Shown piece by piece: positions 25,855 to 34,816 of a stretch of 49,715 nucleotides of DNA. The first letter of the stretch is position 1, and every line of letters begins with the position of its first letter. A program made the translations under genes and the position numbers. The notes under the pieces are model-generated. The model did no database searches. It was not told where the DNA came from and saw nothing but the letters and a program-made list of their open reading frames with translations. The stretch comes from Erythrobacter sp. WG (GTDB lineage: Bacteria; Pseudomonadota; Alphaproteobacteria; Sphingomonadales; Sphingomonadaceae), in contig NZ_JAPFGY010000025.1 in the NCBI RefSeq assembly GCF_026586795.1, positions 1-49,715 of the forward strand, read 5' to 3'.

Positions 25855-26607
25855 TCACGGAAGCGCGATCATGCTGATCTGCCGCCCATAATTCGCCTCG
25901 CCCGCCTGACTGGCGCGTCGATGCGAGTGGTAACGCGCGATGTGAGAGAATGTATCCCGGCCGATATCCGCAATTTTGCTAAGCCCCGCGTCCGCCAGCC
26001 GCGCAACAATAAACCCCGGCAGATCGAAGTGCCAGCGGGCGATCCCTTCACGTTCGGGGGCGGGCGCGAAGAAGCGCGCGGCGCCGTCGGGAAAGCGGGC
26101 GCGGAACGCCGGGTCGACCTCGTAGCTCGCCTGGGCGATCGTCGGGCCGAGCACGGCAGCGATGCGCGCCCGCCGCGCGCCGAGCGCCTCCATCGCGGCA
26201 AGGGTGTTCTCCAGCACGCCCTCCACCGCCCCGCGCCACCCGGCGTGGGCCGCCCCGACCACGCCTGCCTCGGCATCGGCGAAGAGGACGGGTGCACAAT
26301 CGGCGGTGACGATGCCGAGCACGATTCCCGGCGCCGCGGTCACCACCGCATCGCCAACGGGGCGGCCGTCGGCGGCATCGTCCCATGTCTCGCCGACCGT
26401 GACCACGTCCGGCGAATGCACCTGATGCGGCGCGGCGAGAACACCGCCGGGCCGAATCGCTCCGGCCGCCGCCGCCCTGAGGGCGCGCACCTGCGCGCCG
26501 TCGCCCGGCCCGCCGAAGCCGAACTGGTGCGCGCCGCCGTTGCTGCCGAAGAAGCCGTGCCGCACGCCTTCGAGCAGCGGATGGGTCTCGACCTGGAAGT
26601 CGGCCAC
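25855..26607 (-). CDS. pgeF: Peptidoglycan editing factor PgeF (YfiH/laccase-domain family)
   Basis: 250 residues from a GTG start. Family motifs are HQVHS near residue 81, ITADCAPVLFAD near 119 and AHAGWRGAVEGV near 138; the His and Cys of these motifs bind zinc/copper. Homologues have been annotated as multicopper polyphenol oxidases but are cytoplasmic amidases removing L-Ser-containing muropeptides, or purine nucleosidase-like enzymes. The GTG start is two bases from the pepN stop, so the pair is co-transcribed and probably coupled. Confidence 0.93.
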   Translation of the reverse strand: MADFQVETHPLLEGVRHGFFGSNGGAHQFGFGGPGDGAQVRALRAAAAGAIRPGGVLAAPHQVHSPDVVTVGETWDDAADGRPVGDAVVTAAPGIVLGIVTADCAPVLFADAEAGVVGAAHAGWRGAVEGVLENTLAAMEALGARRARIAAVLGPTIAQASYEVDPAFRARFPDGAARFFAPAPEREGIARWHFDLPGFIVARLADAGLSKIADIGRDTFSHIARYHSHRRASQAGEANYGRQISMIALP

Positions 26608-26608
26608 C

Positions 26609-29269
26609 TCAGCCCTCCAGCGATCGGCTGACCTGTTCGAAGGTGTCGCGCGACAGCTTGCCGCTCGCCAGGATCCGCTCCAGCTCCGCCTTCATCAGCG
26701 CCGCCCGCCCCGGCTCGATCCGCCGCCAGCGCCCGAGCGAGGGCACGAAACGCGCCGCAGTCTGCGGGTTGATGGGGTCCAGCGCGAGGATGACATCCGC
26801 GACCATCCGGTAGCCCTCCCCGTCCGCCTTGTGGAAGCCCTTGGGATTGCCCGCGAAGGCCATGTGCAGCGAACGCACGCGGTTGGGGTTCTTCATCGTG
26901 AAATCCGGATGCTCGGCGAGCTTGCGAACATGGGCGATGACGTCGGGGTGGAGCGACAGCGCCTGCAAGGTGAACCACTTGTCGATCACCAGCGCATTAT
27001 CCCGGTAGCGCTCGTAGAAGGCGGCGAGCCGCTCCTCGCGCGCGGGATGATCGAGGCCGCACAGCACCATCAACGCGCCCTGCCGGTCGGTCATGTTGTC
27101 GGCGGCGTCGTACTGCGCCGCCGCCAGCGCTGCCGCCCGCGCCGGATCGGCCGCCGCAATGAGGCCCAAGGCGATGGTCTTGACCTTGCGCGCCCCGCGC
27201 CCGGCCGGATCGGCCAGCGCCACGCCCGATGCCCGCGCATGGAGCGCATCGAGCTCGCCCGCCAGCGCGGTGCCGATCCTCGCCTTCAGCCCCTCGCGCG
27301 CGGCATGGATCGCGCCCGGGTCGGCGAGCCGGTCGCCGGTCGCCATGGCCTCGAAGAGGTAGGTCTCGGAAGGCAGCACCATCAGCTCGCCCCGCATCGC
27401 ATCGTCGAGCGCGTCGTCGGCAAGGCTCGAACGGAACGCGGCGATGATCGCCGCCTCGCCCGCAGCCTCGGCGTCCGCCGACAGGGTCCCGGCGGCGGCG
27501 CCCACGAGGTGCCCGACGGCAAGCTCCTGGAGCGCCTCCGAACGGGCGAAGGGATCGTCGTCATGCGCGGCGAGGAAGACGAGGTCCTCGCGCGCCAGAT
27601 CGCGCTCGATCACCACCGGAGCGGTGAAGCCGCGGTTGATCGAGACCACCGGGTCGGGGCCGGCCAGCGGCAGGTCGAAGGTCTGCTCCTCCTGCTCGAG
27701 CACCACCAGCTGCTCCGCACCCAGCGCGCCGCTGCGGGAATGCACCGCGATCCTCAGCGGTATCGGCATCGGCAGCTTGTCGGGCTGGCCGGGGGTCGGA
27801 GGGACGGTCTGCCTGAGGGTAAGCCCCAGCGTGTCGCCCTCCACCGCCTGGCGCACCGCGACGCGCGGCGTGCCGGCCTGCGCGTACCAGCGACGGAAGC
27901 GGGTGAGGTCGATCCCGGCCCCGTCCTCGATCGCCCTCACGAAATCCTCGCAGGTCGCGGCCTCGCCGTCATGGCGGTCGAAATAGAGGTCGGTGCCCGC
28001 CCGGAAGCGCGCCTCGCCCACCAGGCTGCGCATCATGCGGATCACCTCGGCGCCCTTGTTGTAGACGGTCGCGGTGTAGAAGTTGCTGATCTCGCGGTAG
28101 GAATCCGGGCGGATCGGGTGGGCGAGCGGCCCGGCATCCTCGGGGAACTGGGCGGCGCGCAGGATGCGCACGTCCTCGATCCGCTTGACCGCCTCGCCCC
28201 GCATGTCCTGCGAGAAGAGCTGGTCGCGCAGAACGGTGAAGCCTTCCTTGAGGCTGAGCTGGAACCAGTCGCGGCAGGTCACGCGGTTGCCTGACCAGTT
28301 GTGGAAGTATTCGTGCGCGATCACGCCTTCCACGGCGTCAAAGTCCGCATCGGTTGCGGTGTCGGCGTCGGCGAGCACGTATTTGGTGTTGAAGACGTTG
28401 AGGCCCTTGTTCTCCATCGCCCCCATGTTGAAGTCGGAGACGGCGACGATGTTGTAGAGATCGAGGTCGTATTCGCGGCCGAACACCTGCTCGTCCCACG
28501 CCATCGAGCGGTGGAGCGATTCGAGCGCATGATCGGTGCGTGCGAGGTCTTCCGCGCGCACCCACACGTTGCACTGGACCACCCGGCCCGAGCGGGTGGT
28601 GAAAGGCTTGCTGTTCGCCAACAGGTCGCCCGCGACCAGCGCGAAGAGGTAGGAGGGTTTGGGCCAGGGATCGTGCCATTCGGCCCAGTGGGTGCCGTCG
28701 GGGTTGTCGCCCTCGCCGGTGCGGTTGCCGTTGCACAGCAGGATCGGGAAGGCCGCCTTGTCGCCTTCCATCCGCACCGCGTAGGTCGAGAGCACGTCCG
28801 GCCGGTCCGGGAAAAAGGCGATCCTCCGAAAACCCTCGCTCTCGCACTGGGTGCAGAGCATCCCGTTCGAGGCGTAGAGGCCCATCAGCTGGGTGTTGGC
28901 GGAGGGATCGATCTGGGTGACGACCTCCACGACGTGCTTCTCGCCGGGCAGCGTCAGGACGAGGTCGGGCCCGTCCATCCGCCACTCGGCAGGGACACCG
29001 TCCACCACGACGCTCTCGGCGGTGAGGCTGTCGCCGTTGAGGCGCAATTCCGGGGAGGCATCGGCGGCAGGGTTACGCTCCACGCTCAGGGTGGCGGTGA
29101 CGCGGGTGGCCTCCAGCCCCAGCCGGAAATCGAGCCGCGTCGTCGGCACGGCCCAGGGGAAGGGCCGGTAATCCTCGCGCCGGATCACCGGCGGCTCGTG
29201 CGGGGTGGGCGCGGCGTCGGCGAGTTCGGGGTTGCCTTCGGGGGTGGTGGGGGTGGTGGCGATGTCCAT
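26609..29269 (-). CDS. pepN: Aminopeptidase N (M1 family)
   Basis: 886 residues, the length of the PepN type. GAMEN at 283-287 recognises the substrate N-terminus, HEYFH at 319-323 with Glu342 forms the zinc site, and the bacterial PepN-specific QCESEGFRRIAFFPDRPDVL region (about residues 141-160) is present. It removes N-terminal residues from peptides in the cytoplasm. ATG 29269 was chosen because homologous sequence begins soon after it; the frame upstream runs through a dispersed repeat and looks non-coding. The SDR gene diverges from it. Confidence 0.96.
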   Translation of the reverse strand: MDIATTPTTPEGNPELADAAPTPHEPPVIRREDYRPFPWAVPTTRLDFRLGLEATRVTATLSVERNPAADASPELRLNGDSLTAESVVVDGVPAEWRMDGPDLVLTLPGEKHVVEVVTQIDPSANTQLMGLYASNGMLCTQCESEGFRRIAFFPDRPDVLSTYAVRMEGDKAAFPILLCNGNRTGEGDNPDGTHWAEWHDPWPKPSYLFALVAGDLLANSKPFTTRSGRVVQCNVWVRAEDLARTDHALESLHRSMAWDEQVFGREYDLDLYNIVAVSDFNMGAMENKGLNVFNTKYVLADADTATDADFDAVEGVIAHEYFHNWSGNRVTCRDWFQLSLKEGFTVLRDQLFSQDMRGEAVKRIEDVRILRAAQFPEDAGPLAHPIRPDSYREISNFYTATVYNKGAEVIRMMRSLVGEARFRAGTDLYFDRHDGEAATCEDFVRAIEDGAGIDLTRFRRWYAQAGTPRVAVRQAVEGDTLGLTLRQTVPPTPGQPDKLPMPIPLRIAVHSRSGALGAEQLVVLEQEEQTFDLPLAGPDPVVSINRGFTAPVVIERDLAREDLVFLAAHDDDPFARSEALQELAVGHLVGAAAGTLSADAEAAGEAAIIAAFRSSLADDALDDAMRGELMVLPSETYLFEAMATGDRLADPGAIHAAREGLKARIGTALAGELDALHARASGVALADPAGRGARKVKTIALGLIAAADPARAAALAAAQYDAADNMTDRQGALMVLCGLDHPAREERLAAFYERYRDNALVIDKWFTLQALSLHPDVIAHVRKLAEHPDFTMKNPNRVRSLHMAFAGNPKGFHKADGEGYRMVADVILALDPINPQTAARFVPSLGRWRRIEPGRAALMKAELERILASGKLSRDTFEQVSRSLEG

Positions 29270-29331
29270 GGCCTCCTCTCTACCCCTTGGTGTCGAGCCG
29301 CGTCGAGCCTGAATGCGCCGCAACCACCTCC

Positions 29332-29392
29332 GTTCGTGTCGAGCGAAGTCGAGACACTGTGTCCGGGCCTCTCGACTTCGCTCGAGGCGAAC
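29332..29392. repeat. Inverted repeat of the TCGAGCGAAGTCGAGA type
   Basis: TCGAGCGAAGTCGAGA (29339-29354) and its exact complement (29370-29385) flank a 15-base loop, with outer GTTCG/CGAAC (29332-29336, 29388-29392) also pairing. It fills the divergent gap between pepN and the SDR gene. I recall this kind of sequence as a dispersed repeat in sphingomonad-type genomes. The pair forms a head-to-head unit like a REPIN. Confidence 0.7.
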
Positions 29393-29406
29393 GGCAAGGT
29401 GCAAGC

Positions 29407-30246
29407 ATGGCGAGCCTCCTGATCTTCGGCCTCGGCTACACCGCATCGCGCATCGCCGCCGATTTGCGCGCGCGCGGGTGGCGGTTGCGCGCGACGGGCA
29501 GCGCGGGCGACATCGCCTTCGCGGACCGCGCCGCCGTGCTGGCCGCGATCGGCGAGGCGACGCACATCCTTTCCTCCGTGCCACCGGACCGCGACAGCGG
29601 CGATCCGGTGCTGGAAGCCTACGGGGATGCCCTTGCGGGCAAGGCGCTGTTCTATCTGTCCTCGACCGGCGTCTATGGCGACCGTGCGGGCGCATGGGTG
29701 GACGAAGCGACGCCGACGGTCGCGCAGGGCGGAGAGGGCCGCCGCAACGCCCGCGCGGAGGCGGACCTTGCCTGGCTGAATCGCGGCGCGCGGGTGTTCC
29801 GACTTCCCGGCATCTATGGCCCGGGCCGCTCTGCGCTCGACCGCGTCCGGGAAGGCAAGGCGCGGCGCATCGACTTGCCCGGGCAGGTGTTCAGCCGCGT
29901 CCATGTCGAGGATATCGCCAGCGGGGTGATCGCGGCGCTCACGCAAGGCGCGCCGGAGGGAGCCTACAACCTCGGCGACGATCTGCCGTGCAGCGGCAAT
30001 ACCGTCACCGAGCACGCCTGCCGCTTGCTCGGCCTGCCGCTGCCGCCGCTCGAGACGCTCGAGCAGGCGAACCTTTCGGAGATGGCGCGCGGCTTCTACA
30101 TGGAGAACCGCCGCGTTGCCACCGGCAAGGCCAAGCGGGTCCTGGGGTGGGCGCCGCGCTACCCGACCTATGTGGAGGGGCTCGAGTCCTTGTTTGCGCC
30201 TCAAGCGCCGGCGGGCGCGTGCGCGCCCTTGGCTACCGCGCCATAA
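29407..30246 (+). CDS. NAD-dependent epimerase/dehydratase family protein (YeeZ-like SDR)
   Basis: 279 residues. The N-terminal Rossmann motif is FGLGYTASRIA, then LSSVPP and YLSSTGVYGD, where the Tyr of the YxxxK-like site would be expected later (GIYGPGRS). FSRVHVEDIASGVIAAL is the typical extended-SDR substrate segment. It resembles the short YeeZ group of sugar-nucleotide-like SDRs whose substrate is unknown. ATG 29407 was chosen because the glycine motif starts eight residues later; upstream frame is repeat-derived. It converges on the EamA gene with a 47-base gap holding two small hairpins (30255-30266 and 30270-30284). Confidence 0.85.
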   Translation: MASLLIFGLGYTASRIAADLRARGWRLRATGSAGDIAFADRAAVLAAIGEATHILSSVPPDRDSGDPVLEAYGDALAGKALFYLSSTGVYGDRAGAWVDEATPTVAQGGEGRRNARAEADLAWLNRGARVFRLPGIYGPGRSALDRVREGKARRIDLPGQVFSRVHVEDIASGVIAALTQGAPEGAYNLGDDLPCSGNTVTEHACRLLGLPLPPLETLEQANLSEMARGFYMENRRVATGKAKRVLGWAPRYPTYVEGLESLFAPQAPAGACAPLATAP

Positions 30247-30293
30247 GGCGCGACGGGCGTTCGCCCTTGCGGCCCTGCGGGCCGATCAATGCG

Positions 30294-31217
30294 TCACCGC
30301 CGCAGCGCGCCCGACTGCTGCACCTGCACCGCCTTCACCCGCCGCGCCCTCAGCGCCAGGGCCATCCCCAGCAGCGCCAGCGCCATGCCGCTCGCCGACA
30401 GCGCGTCCCAGCGAAACCCCTCGAACAGGGTCGACAGCAGCATCGCCACGCACACCGTGACGATCGCGTTGTAGGCGGTCTTGCCCGCCCCGATCTCGCG
30501 CACGAGGTTGTAGTGCAGCGGGAAGGTGACGACCGATCCGATGATCGCGAGATAGGCCGTCCCGGCCCAGAACTGCCAGGCGGTCGGCACAACCGGCGGC
30601 CCGTGCATCGCTAGCGCATAGAGGAAGTCGAAGGCCGTCCCGTAGAGCATCGCCCAGGCGAGCAGGCTCACCATCGGCACGCCGCGGCCGGTGGGGTTGG
30701 CCTGCACCACGTTGGCGATCGAGGCGGCGAGCATCCCGCCCACCGCCAGCACGATGCCTAGGCCGACATCGCCTTCCAGCGGCGCGGCGCGCCATTCATG
30801 GACCAGCAGCAGCGCCACCCCCGCAATCGCCACCAGGCTGCCGCCGACAAAGCCGCCCTGCACCTTCTCGCCGATCACCAGCCGCGCGAACAGGGCATTC
30901 GGCACCATCAAGAGGGCGAACATCACCGCGACGATGCCGGAGGTGATGTGGCTCTCGGCGTGATAGACAAACAGGAAGTTGCCCGAGAACTGCGCGATGC
31001 CGACGAGGAAGGCGAGAATATGCTCGGCCCGATTCAGGCGCAGACGGTTGCCCATCAGCATCGCCAGCGCGAACATCGCGGGCGTCGCCAGCATGAAGCG
31101 GAAGAACACCCCCCACGCGGCAGGCACCCCCGCGATCTGCCCGGTGATGACGAACCATGTCGATCCCCAGATCGTCCCCGTCGTCAGGAACGGGATCAGC
31201 ACCTTCGGGCTGAGCAT
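30294..31217 (-). CDS. EamA-family (DMT) transporter
   Basis: 307 residues with ten predicted helices arranged as two EamA repeats. TTGTIWGSTWFVITGQIAG at the start and FRFMLATPAMFAL are typical of the drug/metabolite transporter superfamily; the second repeat runs from about residue 150. These proteins export amino acids or other small metabolites. It starts 20 bases after the threonine aldolase gene on the same strand, so the two may form an operon, perhaps linking amino acid breakdown and efflux, by inference only. Confidence 0.9.
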   Translation of the reverse strand: MLSPKVLIPFLTTGTIWGSTWFVITGQIAGVPAAWGVFFRFMLATPAMFALAMLMGNRLRLNRAEHILAFLVGIAQFSGNFLFVYHAESHITSGIVAVMFALLMVPNALFARLVIGEKVQGGFVGGSLVAIAGVALLLVHEWRAAPLEGDVGLGIVLAVGGMLAASIANVVQANPTGRGVPMVSLLAWAMLYGTAFDFLYALAMHGPPVVPTAWQFWAGTAYLAIIGSVVTFPLHYNLVREIGAGKTAYNAIVTVCVAMLLSTLFEGFRWDALSASGMALALLGMALALRARRVKAVQVQQSGALRR

Positions 31218-31237
31218 GGAGGGCGCCCCCGACCCGC

Positions 31238-32257
31238 TCACAGCGCCGCGATCGCCTTGCCGAGCGCTGCGGCATCCTCGGCCCGGGTGTTCCATGCGGT
31301 GACGAAGCGGGCGGAGTCCGTGCCCCAGTCGTAGAAGGCAAAGCCCTGCGCGCGGAGCCCCTCGCGTTCGGCGGGGCTGAGGCGGACGAACAGCTCGTTC
31401 GCCTCGACCGGGTGCATCAGGCGCGCACCGCATCCGGCCGCCACCTCCTGCGCGGCGGCATTGGCGGCGCGCGCGTTGGCGAGCCACAGGTCGCCGTCCA
31501 GCATCGCGAGGATCTGCGCGGCGAGGTAGCGACCCTTGCACTGGAGGTGCCCAGCGCGCTTGCGGCGGTAGCGGACCTGCGTGGCGGCCTCGGGGTCGAA
31601 GAGGATCACCGCCTCTGCGCCCATCCCGCCGTTCTTGATGAAGCCGAAGGCGAGGCTGTCGACCGCCCCGCTCGCCGCGCGCGCGGCCTCTTGCGCGCTG
31701 CCGCCTAGGAAAGCCGCAGCGTTGGCGAAGCGCGCCCCGTCCATATGCAGGCCAAGCCCGCGTTCCTTCCCAAAGGCCCCGAGCGCCGCCAGTTCCTCCG
31801 GGGTATAGGTCCGGCCATATTCCGAAGCCTGCGTGATCGCGATGGCGTGGGGCTGGACCTGGTGGACGTCGTTGCGGATCGGGTCCACCAGCGCGGCGAT
31901 GCCTTCCGGCGTCAGCTTCGCACCCTCGCCGTCGGCCAGCATCAGCTTCGCGCCGTGGAGGAAGAAGCCGGGCGCCCCGCCCTCGTCCACCTCGATATGC
32001 GCCTCGCGGTGACAGACCACGCCGCCGTGGGGCTGGACCAGCGTGCCCAGCGCAAGGCAGTTCGCCGCCGTCCCCGTCGCCACCCACAGGCCTGCGCACT
32101 CCCGCCCGAATAGCGCGGAGAAGCGCGCGTCGAGCTCGGCCGAGAGCCGGTCCCCGTCGTAAGGGCTGTCCGACTCGTCCGCCGCGCGCATCGCCTCCCA
32201 CAGCTTGGGGTGGACGGCGGCGGCGTTGTCGGACAGGAAGGGCTTGAGCACGGTCAT
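31238..32257 (-). CDS. Threonine aldolase / beta-eliminating lyase family (PLP)
   Basis: 339 residues. FLSDNAAAVHPKLWEAM opens the fold; ELDARFSALFGRECAGLWVATGTAANCLAL (key residues F-G-x-E, T-G-T-A-A-N) and HMDGARFANAA (the Asp that holds the PLP ring) are typical. The PLP lysine is in FGFIKNGGMGAEA rather than the SKGLGAP form of the E. coli enzyme, placing it in a side group of low-specificity L-threonine aldolases. It would split threonine to glycine and acetaldehyde. ATG 32257 aligns with the family N-terminus. It diverges from the GNAT gene across 52 bases. Confidence 0.88.
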   Translation of the reverse strand: MTVLKPFLSDNAAAVHPKLWEAMRAADESDSPYDGDRLSAELDARFSALFGRECAGLWVATGTAANCLALGTLVQPHGGVVCHREAHIEVDEGGAPGFFLHGAKLMLADGEGAKLTPEGIAALVDPIRNDVHQVQPHAIAITQASEYGRTYTPEELAALGAFGKERGLGLHMDGARFANAAAFLGGSAQEAARAASGAVDSLAFGFIKNGGMGAEAVILFDPEAATQVRYRRKRAGHLQCKGRYLAAQILAMLDGDLWLANARAANAAAQEVAAGCGARLMHPVEANELFVRLSPAEREGLRAQGFAFYDWGTDSARFVTAWNTRAEDAAALGKAIAAL

Positions 32258-32309
32258 GGGGCACGCCTCTAGCCGCACATTCGGACCTGACAAGCGGGAG
32301 CAGACGATC

Positions 32310-32627
32310 ATGGGCGACGAAAGCGCAAAGGTGACAATCACCCATCACGTTCAGGGAACCGGGGGGCGCTATGTCGCCGCGCTCGAGGGCGAGGTCGAGC
32401 AGGGCTACCTCGAGTGGGAAGCGGGCGGCGAGCGCCACGGCAAGGAGGTGCGGATCGCCGCGCACACCATCGTGCCGCGCGAAATCGGCGGGCGCGGGGT
32501 GGCGGCTGCGCTGGTCGCGCGGCTGGTCGAGGATGCCGGGCGCCAGGACTTCCTGATCCGCCCCGATTGCTCCTACGTCGCCAAGCGGTTCGCCGACAAC
32601 CCCGGCTGGGCCGCGCTCAAGGCCTGA
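32310..32627 (+). CDS. Small GNAT-type acetyltransferase (YjdJ-like)
   Basis: 105 residues. VREIGGRGVAAALVARLVEDA (acetyl-CoA pyrophosphate loop, key residues R-x-x-G-x-G-V-A/I-A) followed by RPDCSYVAKRF and ending with a WAALK-type helix matches the short single-domain GNAT family that includes YjdJ. Substrate is unknown. ATG 32310 has GGGAGCAG just upstream. Its last 55 bases overlap the 3' end of the membrane protein gene on the opposite strand. Confidence 0.85.
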   Translation: MGDESAKVTITHHVQGTGGRYVAALEGEVEQGYLEWEAGGERHGKEVRIAAHTIVPREIGGRGVAAALVARLVEDAGRQDFLIRPDCSYVAKRFADNPGWAALKA

Positions 32628-34144
32628 TCGCGCTCGTCGGTCAGCGGCGCGTCGAGCCGCGAGTAATCGGTCGCCGCGATGGTCTCGATGACCGCCCGGC
32701 GCAGCGCGCGCGCCTCGGGAAGCGGCACGCCGTGCATCGCGAAGGTGCCGCCGGCGAGCCCCAGATGCACGGTCGCATAGCCGCGCCACCGGGCAAGCGG
32801 CCCCTGCGCGATCTCCACCGAATGCAGCTTCAGCCGCGTTGCGACCTCTTGGCGGGGCGAGAGATAGCCGTGGCTGGCATAGACGTGCGCGGCGTCGATC
32901 GCATGGCGCCGGAACTCCCAGGCGTAGAGGTTCACCCCCACCGCGATCACCGCCGCGCCGAGCGGGATCAGGAACAGGCCGAGGGGCGCGAAGATCGCCG
33001 CGGGAATGGCGAGGAGGACGAAGGCCGCAGCATCGCGCACGGCAAGGTCGGTGCGGTGGCGCTTGCTCGCCCGCTGCCAGCGGGTCGCGGCGTCGGGCAG
33101 GCAAAAGCCCGCCGCGCCCGCGATCCGGGCGATCTCATCCATCCTGGCGAAGGGTGCGACCACGTGGCTTTCGTTCTCGGAGTCCTGCGCAAGGCTGACG
33201 AAGCTCAGCGAATGCCACCCGAAGCGGTGGCGCAGGATGCCGGTGCCGATCACCAGCCCCTGCACACGGTGCGCCGGCATCACCACGTCTGTGCGGGTGA
33301 GGAGGCCGCGCTGGCGGCGGAACCCGCGCGGCGAGCGGGTCAGGGTGAAGCCCCAATCGCGAAGGAACGTGCGAGCGACGCCTGTCACCACCCCGATCAA
33401 GACGAGGCCGACCAGTCCCGCGAGTGCCCCCAATGCCTGCGCCATCGGGCCGATAGTCGCGACGGTCTCACCCTGCTCGGCCAGCCATCGGCGCCACAGG
33501 TCGACGTCCCAGATGTCGACCGAAGAGATGTTGTCGACATATTGCAGAAGGCCGCCGAGCACCGCGAAGACCGCCAGCGAGAACTCGAAGAGGCCGAAGG
33601 TGAGCAGCCGGCGCGGGGTGAGGGCGTAGAGCACCTCGCCATCCTCGTCCTCGGGCCTCGCGGCGGCCGGTGCGGCGAGGCCGGGCGCCGTCTCGCTGGT
33701 GTCGTCGCGGCGCTCGCGGACCAGGCGGCGCAGCGCCTCGCCCTGCTTCGTGGTGAGGTATTCGAGCGCGAGATCCTCGCCCCCGCCCGCCCCGGTCTCG
33801 AACTTGACCGCGACGAGCCCGAACAGCCGCGGCAGCGGCTTGGCCTCGAGGCTCACGTCCTGGATGCGCTCGTAGGGGATGGAACGCGCCGCGCGGCTGA
33901 GGATGCCGCTCTCGACGCGGATGTCGGCCTCGCCGATGGTATAGGTGAGCCTGCGCCACTTCACGTAGGCCACGCCCGCGCCGATCACCGTGGCCGCGAC
34001 GAGGGTGCCGAGCGCGATCCAGATGCGCCCGCTCCCGCCGATGCCGGAAAAGCCGATCGCCAGCGCGCCGATGACGGCGCTCTGCACCGAGGCCAGCGCG
34101 CCGAGCACGACGCTGACCGGCGCGGTGCGCTGCGGCTCGCTCAC
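32573..34144 (-). CDS. Large bPH2-domain membrane protein (YdbT-like)
   Basis: 523 residues from a GTG start. Pairs of hydrophobic helices alternate with bacterial PH (bPH2) domains: the first follows residue ~65 (YTIGEADIRVESGILSRA, then IPYERIQDVSL), a second near 270 (FTLTRSPRGFRRQRGLL, then VMPAHRVQGL) and a third near 410 (YASHGYLSPR, then LHSVEIAQGP). This three-repeat layout is that of YdbT. Function is poorly known. It overlaps the neighbouring GNAT gene tail-to-tail and starts 11 bases after the smaller YdbS-like gene, the usual pairing. Confidence 0.88.
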   Translation of the reverse strand: MSEPQRTAPVSVVLGALASVQSAVIGALAIGFSGIGGSGRIWIALGTLVAATVIGAGVAYVKWRRLTYTIGEADIRVESGILSRAARSIPYERIQDVSLEAKPLPRLFGLVAVKFETGAGGGEDLALEYLTTKQGEALRRLVRERRDDTSETAPGLAAPAAARPEDEDGEVLYALTPRRLLTFGLFEFSLAVFAVLGGLLQYVDNISSVDIWDVDLWRRWLAEQGETVATIGPMAQALGALAGLVGLVLIGVVTGVARTFLRDWGFTLTRSPRGFRRQRGLLTRTDVVMPAHRVQGLVIGTGILRHRFGWHSLSFVSLAQDSENESHVVAPFARMDEIARIAGAAGFCLPDAATRWQRASKRHRTDLAVRDAAAFVLLAIPAAIFAPLGLFLIPLGAAVIAVGVNLYAWEFRRHAIDAAHVYASHGYLSPRQEVATRLKLHSVEIAQGPLARWRGYATVHLGLAGGTFAMHGVPLPEARALRRAVIETIAATDYSRLDAPLTDERDQALSAAQPGLSANRLAT

Positions 34145-34154
34145 CGGACCGCCC

Positions 34155-34688
34155 TCACAGGGTCTCGCGGCGGATGTGCGCGCGGATCGTCTCGCGCATC
34201 TCGCGTGCCAGATCCTCGCCGAGGCCGGGGAGCGCAACGCTGGCATTGTGGTTGCCTGCGGTGTGCAGGGTCAGCGTGGCGATCCCGAAGAACCGCTCGA
34301 GCGGACCCTGGTCGACGTCGATGTGCTGGACCCGGCCGAAGGGCACCACGGTGTCGGAGCGGAACAGGATACCGCGCACCACCCGCAGCCGGTCGGCGCT
34401 CATCTGATAGCCGCGCGCGCCGTAGCGCCGGGCGGGGATGCGCAGGATCAGCAGGATCGCGATCAGCAGCACCGGGCCGGCGATGATCCCCTGCGCAATG
34501 ACGCCCTCGTCGCGCACCACCAGTTCGAGCACCAGCGCGCCGATCAGGAAGGGGACCGCCATCAGCGTGGTGCGCACCCGCAGCGCGTGCGCATAATTGG
34601 GGTGGAGCTTGGTCAGCGTGCCTTCCCCGTCGTCGTCGGCATCGGCGAGCGGCTGGGCAGATAGGGCGGAAGCGGGGGCTGTCTCCAT
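34155..34688 (-). CDS. Small bPH2-domain membrane protein (YdbS-like)
   Basis: 177 residues. Two hydrophobic helices (about 42-85) precede one bPH2 domain: GYQMSADRLRVVRGILFR and VVPFGRVQHIDVDQGPLERFFG, the family's nearly invariant stretch. It is the first gene of a two-gene unit with the YdbT-like gene, and these pairs have been proposed to form membrane complexes. Its 5' end faces the acyl-CoA ligase across a 128-base divergent gap. Confidence 0.9.
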   Translation of the reverse strand: METAPASALSAQPLADADDDGEGTLTKLHPNYAHALRVRTTLMAVPFLIGALVLELVVRDEGVIAQGIIAGPVLLIAILLILRIPARRYGARGYQMSADRLRVVRGILFRSDTVVPFGRVQHIDVDQGPLERFFGIATLTLHTAGNHNASVALPGLGEDLAREMRETIRAHIRRETL

Positions 34689-34816
34689 GGTGCCTTAGTG
34701 GCGCAATACAGCGCCCGCGCGCAAGCGGTTTCGCACGCGGATCGCCCCCGCGCGCGGACATCTGTCACCCCAGTCGGGCCGATGACAGGCTGCGGCAGGC
34801 GGTGTATCCCACGGTC

